Assembly: GCF_022539665.2 (NCBI RefSeq)
Contig: NC_081338.1
Location: forward strand, 5,692,446-5,756,445
DNA from: Daphnia carinata
Lineage: Eukaryota > Arthropoda > Branchiopoda > Diplostraca > Daphniidae
Length of the DNA: 64,000 nucleotides
Reading direction: 5' to 3'
The notes below the pieces were generated by a model, which saw nothing but the letters and a program-made list of their open reading frames with translations, had not been told where the DNA came from and did not search any database. Shown here one piece after another: positions 30,621 to 43,500 of the stretch. Made by a program: the position numbers and the translations under genes. Each line of letters opens with the position of its first letter. Position 1 is the first letter of the stretch.

Positions 30621-32499
30621 AGTAAAACATTATAAAAGTAACGAAGTTCGTTAAACGTTAATAAGAAATTCAACAAATAAAATTGCAATACAAAAACGTA
30701 GCATCCCACAAAATCACAAATCAAAACCAGATACAAAACGATGATACAACTTGACACAGGTTCTAATGACTTACAAACATAAGTAATTAGAACCCAGTCC
30801 ATTATGATAACCACAATCAAAATCCAAAACATGTTTCAGCACCCTAACAATTGTAAAAATTATTAATCAGCAAATGCCGTAACATACAAGCAACAAAGTA
30901 ATATCAATATGATTTTAACCATTTTTATGGAGATTCTATGATCAACATATTGATGCATTATAAATATTTAACAAACTTTTCAATAAAATTTAGTTGCGAA
31001 GTCTTAGATATATAAACATTAAGTAAGAAAGTCAGCTAATTAATCTAATAAAATTAGGATAATTACATATAAGGGTACCTGCACATTAAGATTTCACCAG
31101 AATGAAAAACGTCCGTAAAAATTGCCAGCACGACACTCTCTGACAAATATAATGATCCTCATGGCGTCTCATAACCTCCTACAGCTCCCACTTTCATTTT
31201 GGCGGTGAAACATGTGGGCGGAAATTCGATACATCATAATGCAAGCAACGCCTCCTGCAGCATTGCCTATTCAAAAACGAAAAACATAATATTTAGGAAA
31301 ATTGATAAAAATTTTTAAACATTTATTTAAACTAGTTTGAGCCTAGAAATCATAAAAATCCTTAAAATATTTTAATTGTAGAAGTTGTTAAAAAAGATTA
31401 GGTCATTAAAATATTTGAAAAAAGAAATAAATATGCAAAAGGTTCTGTGACGTTTTACATTGTTTTTCACTATTGAGCTCGGTTTGGCTGTTTGCAATTA
31501 CCCAGATCCCCTTTGAATATTTCAGCTATTTATTTCATTTGTGATTTGAATTTGTTGACGATCAAATTCAACCATTGCAGTCAATATGTAAAAAAAATGT
31601 TGCAATTAATCGATTTGAACCTGATCGATCCAGTTGTAGTCGACTACAACAAAAACTCAGCTGATCGTAGCCAATCTGGGCCTGATATGCCATATGATAA
31701 GTTATAGGTTTTTTAAAATTTTCCGGTTTGCCGTTTAGCTACAACCCAACAGAAAAGAAGGAAGTAGCAAGTGTCTGTCTTTGCGTGGCGCCAAGTGAGT
31801 AGCACGTGGTTGAGAAATTGAGTTTTGGTTATGATAGCTACCTTTAAAAGGAAAAAAGCTAGAGCGACTAATATCGCGGCAATCAATTATACTGTTCTGT
31901 GGAAAACGTTTATATGAGTCAACTCTCACTGTATGTTTTCAGGGTACTTCTGTTGAAATGAAAAAAATTTAATACTTAAAGTAATGCATATCTCGTAGTC
32001 AGGTTCTATTGAGCTGAGAAACAATTTTCGGAAACTCAAAAAATAAACTAACATCATCCTAACGTGGCAGCCCATGCTTTCTAAATTGGAAAAATGTTAA
32101 CTGATATCTCACAAACTTCGTTGCTTCCAACACGTGCATTTAACGGAGTTTTTACTTGGAACTAAATTCGTAATTTATTTTGTTAGGTTTTACAGAAATG
32201 TAGAAATATTCATTTACATTAAAAAAAAATTCAATTTCAGAAGTGGGTTCCAACACTGCAAGGAGAGGGTATTGCATTTAGGCTGTGCCGATTCAATCAC
32301 AGCTCAAACATAATGAGGATTGGTTGAATCGTAACCCAGACTAGTATTTGTTCAGGTCATTCTTTACTGCTTAAATTTGTAAAATTGGAAAAATTTCTAA
32401 ATTTATTAGCAACAGAAGCTTAGGTATGTATTAATTTACCTGACAGATTTATTCATTGGGTGGAAGGAGACTGCATTACTAAAGGATTCTTCCTAAATA
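30621..32499. other. AT-rich intergenic region with a second repeat copy
   Basis: Contains the weaker repeat copy at about 31165-31295 (TTTTGGCGGTGAAACATGTG, then GCATTGCCTATTCAAAAACG). Frames at 31492-31707 (plus) and 31735-31929 (minus) are unsupported. No RNA gene or inverted repeat noted. Confidence 0.4.
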
Positions 32500-33640
32500 G
32501 TATGAAAACAATCTTTATTTTATGTATTTCTTTTAGGATTTTTGCTTTGGTTTACTGCTGTTGGAATATTGAAACAACACTATATTAAGCTGGCAACTAC
32601 GGTCTAACTCATTTGGCATGAAGATATTATTTAATTGGGAATATTTGTTCACGTAAATACAAGTATAAGTATAGGTTTTCATCATTTGGGATTTAGTCAC
32701 CAAACATTTTATTCTTTAGGGTTTGTCAGATATGTGTAAGTGGCTTCAACACTTGAGATCTAGCATCTATTAGACTGGTGGTGTTGGCCTCATGAATCTA
32801 TTTTTTTTTTAAGCTGCGGAAGAATGAATATTTGGTAATTAAAATTTCCTGAGGCATTTGCAAATAACCAAATAATTCTTTGTTAAAGTGCAGTTATTTT
32901 CCTGCAACAAGAAACAACAAAAAAGCGTCAATTGCGAACTGTGCAGGAAAGGAGATGATTCATGGGCAAAAGTTGATATATGAGTGAAGGCAAATCTTCA
33001 AAACGCTATCGCCTGTATTGCTATCTGTGTGCGTCGTTAGCATTAGGTAACTTAATGATTTTAAATTTAAATTAATTCTTTTTCTATTTTGAACGAAACT
33101 AGACCGTTTTCTTCGAATGGTAGGTTTGGTAGCGGAAAAGTTCATGAATTGCCGGAGTGATTCTTTGACATGGTAATTTTTAATTCCTCGATTTCGACTT
33201 AGATCCTCGTCAGTGACAGGTGACAGTTTTACAAACAAGTTTCTGCTATTTAAGGTCCACCAAACGGTATAGCCATCTATTGGTGTGATATTTAGAGAGG
33301 TGTGATTATTAATCGAAGATCGATCTTATCGAAGTTATCGAATAGAAGAATTCTATTCGATATATTTGATAACTGTTTTACTACTTCGTTTCACTTTAGA
33401 AGACGAACTTTAGCAACTTTGAAGCTAAATAACTAAAATACTAAAAGTTTCACGTAAAAGTGAATATGATTATGCAGTTCTCGTTAAATTTTGTCGCAAA
33501 ATCGTGTAGCTTATTATATTCTACTTTTAGTAGAACATGAAATAAGTCCAACATTTTGTTCAAAAAATTTGGGCTAAGAATTGCGACATGGAATTCAATG
33601 AAATCTTTTTCAGTACAGAACCGTAAAAGGTAGTACAGGA
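32500..33640. repeat. Duplicated ~1.1-kb block, copy B
   Basis: Second copy of the block at 22898-24000, same orientation. It carries small indels and an AT-rich insertion with two ATCGAAG..TATCGAA motifs near 33315-33370. No intact reading frame. Confidence 0.85.
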
Positions 33641-34486
33641 TCTGTAAAAAAAAAAAATATATATTGAAATGAATGGTATACAGAACCTAACCACTACCCT
33701 GGAAATGTTGGTAAGCAATTAGAAACACTCTTGCGTTTTATTGCAGTTTCTGCTGTAGATTTAGTTTCATATCAATATTAACTAATGTCTCTACCAATTT
33801 AAAAAGAAATATGAAATAGTCAAAATAAAGAATATTACCTGTGAGGTGATCCAAAATCAACATTATGATGAAAATGGAAGAACATTGACTGGAAAAACAA
33901 GTTTGCTGGAGCAGCTGTAGTTCATATGTCTGCTGATTTGTGGTGGTAATCTATAAAACCCTCGTTAATTGCTACCTCCGATAACAAACCATTTAATATT
34001 TTCAGGAGGTGTTTCATTACTTTGAGAAAAGAGACATTGGAGATTGCACAAGTCATTATTTGTTTAGAAGAAGAAATCTATTTGAAATTGTGTTTGATGG
34101 GACTGAGTTTACAATTTACAGAGGAATCCTACTTCAGAAAACAGTTCTGTTCAGTAAGTATAAATCCTATTGCTTTTGCTATTTTAATCAGAATTCTGTA
34201 CAATTATCGAAATGCAGGCAAAGAGATCCTAAATTAACTGTAAAATAGAAACAGTAACCTGAAAGATGTAGGCAAGGAAGAGTTGGCAAAGAAAGCAAAA
34301 CAACAAGATAGGAAAGCCAAAATAAAACGGTAAAAAGAATACCTCCAAGAAACCGTAGATGATTACAGCTCTTGTGACCCTTGGCGAGGAAAACCCCTTC
34401 AGCAGTATCAGTAACGGGTCGTTCCCAATTTTGCACCAGGTATTTATTGTGTTAAATGGTTGATGTTTCAACAAATACTAAAACCT
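33641..34486. other. Gene-poor spacer
   Basis: Two overlapping frames (34009-34248 and 34022-34237) follow a good acceptor at about 34005 but match no family. No repeat seen besides poly-A near 33643. Confidence 0.3.
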
Positions 34487-34595
34487 CTTCTCGCCTGTCG
34501 CCACGTCTTGTGTTCGCCCGTCGCGCCATCATCGCCTCGTGGTCGCCACGTCATCGCCGGTTTTTTATGGTATCTTTGTATTTTTTTTTTCTAAG
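34487..34595. repeat. Single diverged copy of the minisatellite right flank
   Basis: CGCCTGTCGCCACGTCTTGT, CGCGCCATCATCGCCTCGTG and TTTTTTATGGTATCTTTGTA correspond in order to the decayed end of the minisatellite at about 25320-25435. So the flank, but not the tandem array, is present 9 kb away. Confidence 0.75.
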
Positions 34596-34675
34596 TCCAA
34601 CACGTATTCCTAAATTCACTCCAATCCGTATTCCAATTTCATGTTTTGCTTATAAATTAATTTCACGTTCTCCAG

Positions 34676-34792
34676 CTGGATCAACGCGTCGAAGATCGTC
34701 GGCGGAAGAGCAATGACATCAGCTACGAATCTTCTGCATCCTATGACGACAGTCAGCCATTGATTCCCTGCCAGAAACATCAGCAGTGGTAA
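34676..34792 (+). CDS. Orphan coding exon (polar C-terminal tail type)
   Basis: Follows a clear acceptor (CACGTTCTCCAG) and reads LDQRVEDRRRKSNDISYESS, then DDSQPLIPCQKHQQW, ending at TAA. The stop overlaps a strong GTAAGG donor (starting 34789), so it could equally be an internal exon of 113 nt. Composition resembles the cytoplasmic tail of a membrane protein. No neighbouring exon joins it, and the upstream side is repeat-derived. Partner gene unknown; possibly stranded by repeat insertion. Confidence 0.35.
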   Translation: MDQRVEDRRRKSNDISYESSASYDDSQPLIPCQKHQQW

Positions 34793-35374
34793 GGAGAATT
34801 TCTCATTTTTCATTTATTTTCTATGGGGAAAAGAAAAAAAACAAAAACAAAACAAAAAAAAAAAACAAGTTTTATAGTTCTGTTGTCGTGCAACGTGGCT
34901 GTGTATGTTGTGATGCACGCTTTTCGATTTAGATAAAAATGGTGGAATTTTCCATGTTTGTTTTGTTCTTTTTGTAAAAATTTCAAAAATTCCTGTTTTC
35001 TTTTTCTGTGTTTCACAAATACACAGCTTTGTCTGAACTCTATTTTGTGCGGCGGCAATTGTTTATTTCGACGCTAAATGCGTCATTGCCACCACAGGCA
35101 ACTGTCAGGTCGGAAAAACGAAAAAGGAAAAAAACGAAGTCTGTTCTGCCAAAAGAACACCTGGGAGAAAAATTAGGGATCTCGATGTACAACTGATGGG
35201 GTGATAGAAAAACCTCCGTCTTAGGTATTAGTATTCGGAAAGGCAAGTGGCCTGGCTCTTGGCTTGGACGTTTTGAGCCAGTGAATGGTCAGGAAACAAA
35301 AAGGAGGCTTGCTTTTTTTTCCCAAGTCTAAACCCTATTCCTAAATTCACTATTAGTAATAGTAGTGTTAAGAT

Positions 35375-35450
35375 ATGTGAAATAGCTCAGTGGTAGAGCT
35401 AAGGGTTCAGAAGCCGAAGGTCTAGGGTTCAATACTCAGATATGCCAGGC
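35375..35450 (+). repeat. tRNA-like / SINE-head sequence
   Basis: TAGCTCAGTGGTAGAGC is an excellent A-box/D-arm match, followed by TAGGGTTCAATACTC as a B box. The acceptor ends share only ATAT pairing, so the cloverleaf is imperfect. Probably a tRNA-derived repeat, possibly a decayed tRNA. Confidence 0.5.
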
Positions 35451-35577
35451 ACGTTATTTTTCACAAGAAACGTTTATTTGTTGAAATAACGAAAAATGGC
35501 AAAAAAGGAAAAACTTTTTCTTCTTGATGATCGGATGGTCAGTAGTAACCCAGAAATTTTTCTGGGACGACCACGCC

Positions 35578-35662
35578 GAGCAATATTAACCATCCTGGGA
35601 TTCGAACCACAGACCTTTCACATTGTAGGACAGCATGCTACCGGTATGCCATAACTGTCCTT
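35578..35662 (-). repeat. tRNA-like / SINE-head sequence (minus strand)
   Basis: On the minus strand ATGGCATACCGGTAGCATGC and GTGGTTCGAATCCCAGG resemble pol III A and B boxes. It faces the unit at 35375, giving a convergent pair about 130 bp apart, like the pair at 25920/26072 which is oriented the other way. No good cloverleaf. Confidence 0.45.
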
Positions 35663-36059
35663 ACTATCATAGTTTGAGATTTTGATAGCTATGTAGTTAT
35701 TTGATAAATAAAAAAAAAATGGTACTAGTAGAAAAGTATAATACAAAATATTCCCATTAACTGTTTCCTTAAACAAATGAATTTGTTCTGTATTCAGGTA
35801 AATGGGTTAGCAAAATAAACAGGTTGTCAAATTTTCAAACAGACATTGCAAGTTCCAGAATGTTCTTGAATACAAATTGTGGTTTACTCCAAAATAAGCC
35901 AACCAAAACAAACCTACATTGAGTTAATCCCAACTCTCTTCAACTTCAGTGGGCAAGGCAGCAAATCTAGGTTTATCGCCGAACAGCGAATTGATTCAAT
36001 TAGATCTACACGTAAAAAAAACTATCTGGGTCTTAGCTTACCCAGCGCATATCTCGACT

Positions 36060-37800
<1,741 letters not shown>

Positions 37801-39586
37801 ATGCCCTTACACAGCCAGGGTTTTAAGACGACAAATTCCGAAATACACATTTCCCTAGAGTACGATCGATCACTGACAGCTAGAAAAATTCATTTTACAA
37901 TAAAAAAAATGTTATTTAATTTACCAATCTTTACTCCATTTCTACGTATTCAGATTACATACCTTTTCAGTTCTATTTCTCCAACATCCCGAACAGGAAG
38001 CTCACTGATTGACCACTTCCACCAACAATTACTGAAACAAACTACCTTCGACCAATTTGTCCGCGCATTCAAAACCTACACAAAACACAATTATCCCGTT
38101 ATTACTCACTTTAGAAATTATGTTTGGACCAACAGATACAGAAACATATTACCAGAATGATCTAAGACCAAACATGCAATAAAGTCTCTAACAAAGACCA
38201 ACAATCTCTGGCGAATGCATCGACCACAATGGCGGCGAAAAATGTGGAATAAATCGTGTACTTCATAAGCAATCGACCACCCCCCCCTTGCAATGTTGCC
38301 TAATCGAAAACGAAAAACACATGAATAAATTAATGTAATTAAACGTTAAATAAGAAATAGTAAGAAACTGGAAGCAGCATTCAACTTTGACTATTACCTG
38401 AGATATTTAACCAATTCCAACGAGTGTCAATTTTTGTAGATTTTTGAGACAAAATTCCCATGGTTAATTGCGCCATCTAGCACTAGCACAAATATTCAGT
38501 GTCGAGCAGGCTAAAGGCGTTCAGTTTCTAGCATAAGGTAATTCCATGTAATATTAAATAATTCCATTGTATAATTGAATAGAAAGGTTACATAGCCAAG
38601 CAAAGCATATTAACTATAAGAAAATACAAGTTACAAGACAAAAATATAGCTTATTGCATTAAATTATCTAGCGAATGACATTGCCAATCCTGGTAGAAGA
38701 GATTAAGGGGTAGCATTGCGCATCGGCAAGTTGAGTTCAGAGAGAACTAATGGATTCATATGTAAACTTGACAGAGCATGATAATAGTTGGGAGAATTAC
38801 AAGGTCGGTGAACCACTTAGTTAATGGGACTTTTCTGGACTTGGGATAAATTGTTGAAAGGTGTTACTTTTCTTAAAGTGTACGTATTTGCAAAGTTCAG
38901 GAATCCTGTAGTTATAATAGTTTCAGAACATTATAAACAAAATGCAAAATGATGCATTATTACGAATCAGTAATATTCTATGTAGTTGAACGTAAATGTT
39001 ACCAGTTTATCGTTGTTGACATTTAGCAGCTATTCCAATCAGCTTGCCCATACTGAAGCAAGCGCCGCCAGCGGGAAAAAATAATAACCGACCGGCAGCA
39101 ACATCTTATCATTTCGTAGGCTAGACGGAATTCAAAAACAATAAGGCTTAATAAACAAAGACACGTAACAATTCTGTTTGCCTCTAAAGAGATGAGGTGC
39201 TGTTTGCTGTCATTCATCCTGTGGCAAAAGAAATCTTGCAACTAAAGGTTTATTACATACAGTTCTTACTTTATAAGTTTTGCATCCGGCTAAAGATGTA
39301 CCCCGTTCTCGAGGGTTCAATCAGGCCAACCGGAAGAACTATCCCTTTCTCGTATAAGTTAGGACTACTATCTTCGCCATACCAGAAGATCATTCTCGAG
39401 GTTACTGAGAAACAAATATCTGATTTGAGCAGCAGACCTTGAGACACTTGTACGTTAGACCGACGATATAAAAGGTTGCTTTTCTTACTTTCCAATCAGG
39501 ATGTGGAGCCTGACTTTGCTAGCCTTCTGTCACATCAGTCTGAAATTAGTCGTTCGTAGAGAACGCTGCAATTCAAGTGGTGGTGA
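37801..39586. other. Intergenic region with repeat copy
   Basis: Contains the third copy of the short dispersed repeat (about 38205-38320) and the 38507-38560 stretch matching 28610-28660. A 132-codon plus frame at 37762-38160 is interrupted in composition and overlaps the start of the helicase pseudogene. The end (about 39480-39586) is the likely 5' UTR of the chitin-binding gene. Confidence 0.4.
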
Positions 39587-40233
39587 ATGGCCCTGTCCGT
39601 CTTGTTTGTGGCTTGTGCAGCGTTAATGGTAAGTTTTAAGTTATTTGACATTTCCCAATGTTCGTAAAGCTAAGGCCAATTTTCCGGGTTGAATAAAGTG
39701 GCTGCCCATTTATGAGACAACTACTACGCACGATAGCCAAATTTCAGCAACGGTCGGGCAATTGAGTAGCAATTCAAGCAAAGGTGGTCCAGCAGGAAAT
39801 AGTGTTGAAGGACATCGTGTTACGCCCATGCCCAAGCATCGCTTTTCTTCCATGTTGTCTGCATCCAAAAAGCTGATAAAAGCCGGCACGTGTTCTCTTC
39901 CAGAAGACCCGTCTGTTGACTTGGCACTGGACCATTCTGCCACCAACTTACCGGTTACTAAAATCATTTCGATACCAGTAACAGACTTTTCTTGTCTTGA
40001 TCGCCAACCGGGATACTACGCAGATAACGATCGCCAAGCATCTTGTAAGGTATGTGAGCTATATAGTATCGTTTCAAGGATTGTTCTGAATGTCCTATCG
40101 TTTGGGTTTCCAGATCTTCCATTATTGTAATGGAGATGATTCTATCTTGTCCTTCATATGCCCAACATGCACGTTATTTCACGAAGAAAAGCAACTCTGC
40201 GACTACTGGTACAATGTTGATTGTAAACGATGA
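39587..40233 (+). CDS. Secreted chitin-binding (peritrophin-A/CBM14) protein, 170 aa
   Basis: Three exons, 39587-39628, 39699-40049 and 40114-40233, total 513 nt in one frame. It begins with a short hydrophobic signal peptide (MALSVLFVACAALM) that coincides with exon 1. A Ser/Thr-rich linker of about 85 residues follows. The C-terminal module has the CBM14 cysteine pattern: FSCLDRQPGYYADNDRQASC, IFHYCNGDDS, FICPTCTLFHEEKQLCDYW and NVDC. Proteins of this type bind chitin in cuticle or the peritrophic matrix. It has one domain only and no membrane anchor. The usual conserved glycine/proline in the CPNGT turn is replaced by CPTCT, adding an extra cysteine. Confidence 0.78.
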
Positions 40234-40506
40234 ATAAGCTTCCAGGTGGCTACATACAACCTGTCACCAAATATAACCATTTACTATGTCCTCATTCCCC
40301 CCATATTTGAACTAATAATACATTTAATTGTACCTTAACAAAACCGATGACTTGTTGGCATTAACTCCAACCACTAACTCGCTAACAGACGATGTGTACG
40401 AATCCAGTTTCTGCGTAGAACAAAACTTGATTCTGATTATATTTCGGGTTATGTATTATTGCGTACGTAAAAGACTACAACTGCTTATAGACTTGTACCA
40501 TTGAGA
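40234..40506. other. Convergent 3' spacer
   Basis: 273 bp between two convergent stop codons. No feature beyond presumed overlapping 3' UTRs. Confidence 0.4.
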
Positions 40507-43500
40507 TCAGATTTGTAGCAGCAATGCTGTACCAGCTAGAACCCATTTAGAAGGCTTGTCTCTCGTTTTCAACTGGAAATTCCAAATGTAAGTTTCAGCT
40601 CTCTGTTGGGTATGATATACCGGGCACTCATATGTTCCTCGAATGTCCAGTTTATCTTGCGTGACAGCCTGAAAATCAATTATTTTTAAATAAGAATTTC
40701 ACCAGGTAAGAATACTAGGCTGCGTACCTTTACGTAAATTACGGGCATAGGTGGATGCAGCTCTTTTAATCTAGCCTCAGCTAACACTCCCAAGTTAGAA
40801 TCCCATCGTGCACCTTCCAAAAACAATCCGTGAATATAAACTCCTTCACGTGGGGCGGATCTGTTTAAAGAAAAATTGGCTTCAATTTCAAGTCCAATAT
40901 CCAAGAGAACGAAAAAAGGGCGTACGAAATTTCCTCGCGCGTTTTCTTAGTCACTTCCACAGCCAAAGCCATCCGATCGAGGGGCAATTCCGCTCTTCTA
41001 GCAGCTGTCTGCATGACTGCAGTCAAGAAAGCTTGCGGACTGAAAAATCCTCCAAGCCATACCGATGGTGGTGTCTAAATGTGGGTTAGATATCAATGTT
41101 GGTATTTATTAAGGAATCAATATAAAAATACTTGGAAATCGACGAGCCAAATGTCTAGCTCTTTATGTCTTTGCTGTAAATCGGTAATCCAGGCCGTTAG
41201 AGGCAACATTGATGGATAGGCCAACTTAGCCCATCGTACCGGAACTTGATCAAGGTAGAGCGATGAAGACATATCTTCCATATCCTCGGTCAGGGACAGT
41301 TCACCCTAGGGTTTAAATAAGAGGATTATTATTGTCCAAAGAATTCGGAAAATCAAATATACCTTTAACCCCTTGTCGAGTTCTCGAAGGGACCTCTTGG
41401 CCTCAATCAAAAGTCCATTAACTCTTTCACATTCTTGTACAATGACTACCATAAACGGCGTTTTTTCTTCCAATCGGCTACAAATTTCAACCAAAGGGAA
41501 TTCGTCTGGCAATTTTTCGAGTATTTCATCCAAGATTTGCTTCACTCGATCGTCTTTGCTCAAGACGGCACCTCCACTTAAACCCGCGCCCTGTCGGGGC
41601 TGCAAACCGAGCAGTTCCCGACATAACATTCCAGCGCTACGAGTCAAAATACCAATTTCCGCATTCGGATGAAGGCCGTACAGATAGGTGGATTCTGGTG
41701 GGAGGGATTCGTCGATGTAGCGCTGATAGCCACTGTAATCTCTGTTGGGAGGAGCTGGAAAGTTTGGAGCCAATAGTAATTCTCCTTCCAGCAAGTCTGG
41801 CTGTAACAGTTCTTCCAAATAGGCCCGGGTCAAGCGCCGATCCCAGTCATCTGTTACATGACCGCCGTACATGATCTCTCCAAGGAGATAACGCAAGTCT
41901 TCCCACGGGACTCGGCCTGAATTCCCGCTGCTCTCGATGTAATTTAACAATACATTGACACTGATGGTCAAATCACCGGCAGAGAACGGGTATGTTCTGT
42001 TCCAGCCTTGGGCCCCGAAATGCCGACGCTCCGTCACTACGGCGTGGAAGTAGCAGAGAGTGAAAAGGAGTGTCTTGAATTCGGCTTCTCGAGAACATTG
42101 CTCCAGCGCTTCCTGGTCGAAATGATCAAGCGCCATGTGTAAATTGGCTTTGATACCACGAGGCGGCTCGCTAGTCAATTTAATGCACGACTCCAGTAAA
42201 CCCTATAATAAAAAGACGTCATTTTTAGAAAGAAGAATACAATTTTTAGGGACGTACTTGAGGCACGACGCTTGCTGATTTCGTGGCAGGTGGTTGAACG
42301 CTAAGAAAAACTCTGTACTCTGGATGAGCATTCACGCCGAAGCGTTCAAGAAGGCGTTCCAATGTCGGCAGCCATTTCTTCACTAGATGTATATTCTAAA
42401 ATTTAAAAAAATAAATCTATTAATAGAACAATGCAACATAATCTGGAATTTACCTGGAGAATGACCCAATGACCGTGCTCGGATGATTTCTTTAATACAT
42501 TCTCTGCATTGCCTTCTTGACCTTGTCCCAAACTGACGAGATGGAGAAGTCCATTATCGGCCGTACGGCCCATCTTCCTAGCGATTTGTTCCACTTCGAG
42601 TAAAGGATTCACACCAGTGGAAAGGATAAAACATAGAGGAGTGGTGGGCGACATCTCGGCCACGCATTGTGACAGTTCGACGGTAAGGGATTCGACGTAA
42701 CGCGATCCCAACTTTTCTTCGATAAAGAGACGCAAAGCGTGAGACAGTCGGTCGGGTCTCAGGGCTCTTAACACGCAGAGGCGTTGTAGAGCTGATCGCG
42801 TTTTCCAGTCCTGTGGAAGTCGTTCTCTTTCAGGGAATTCAGACTCGATAATTTTGCGCCATCTTTTGGAGGATGATTCAATGTCTCGATCCAAGTGCCG
42901 GAATTCATCCGTTGACGACAAACCTATTGATTTTGTTTTTAAATTTTCAATGTAATATTTAAATACGTTTGTTTATACTTTTGACAACGCTCCAAGTTGC
43001 GGGGGTGAGATAATCGACTGGACTGCCGGAAACGTTGAGACCAGAAACAACGGGGAAACGAAGGAAAAAGTCCACGTCAACTGGGTCCACATCGCCTGAT
43101 GCTATAAGAATCTGGAACGTTTGCTGGACAGTATAAACCAGTCGATCCTGCTCAAACAGTCCCCTGGCCACGTACTGAAACAGAGCGTAGGTAATTGAGT
43201 CAACCAGGTGAGTAACTCGAACGGCCACGTCAGATGAAGCCGTTGCTTTTGCCAACGCCCTAAAGAAATCAAAATTATGAATATTTAATTGATATACGAC
43301 AATTAAATTCTTACCGCTGGAAGACCCCAATGAAGGATTTCAAAGAAAACTGGTAGATGGGATTTAATTGTCGAAGATCACCGATGATGAAAAAGAGAAG
43401 CGAGGCTCTAGAAGCGGCAGGACGGTACAACTCACGGAATTCGTTGACGGCCTGTGCCGTTTGAGCCGCTTCAGCTGCTCGTTGAGTAATATCGTTGGCG

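Noticed and set aside
30389-30832. 147-codon very hydrophobic minus-strand frame resembling a multi-pass membrane protein
   Set aside because: It overlaps a dispersed repeat and AT-rich sequence; the hydrophobicity follows from T-rich codons and no family features are visible.
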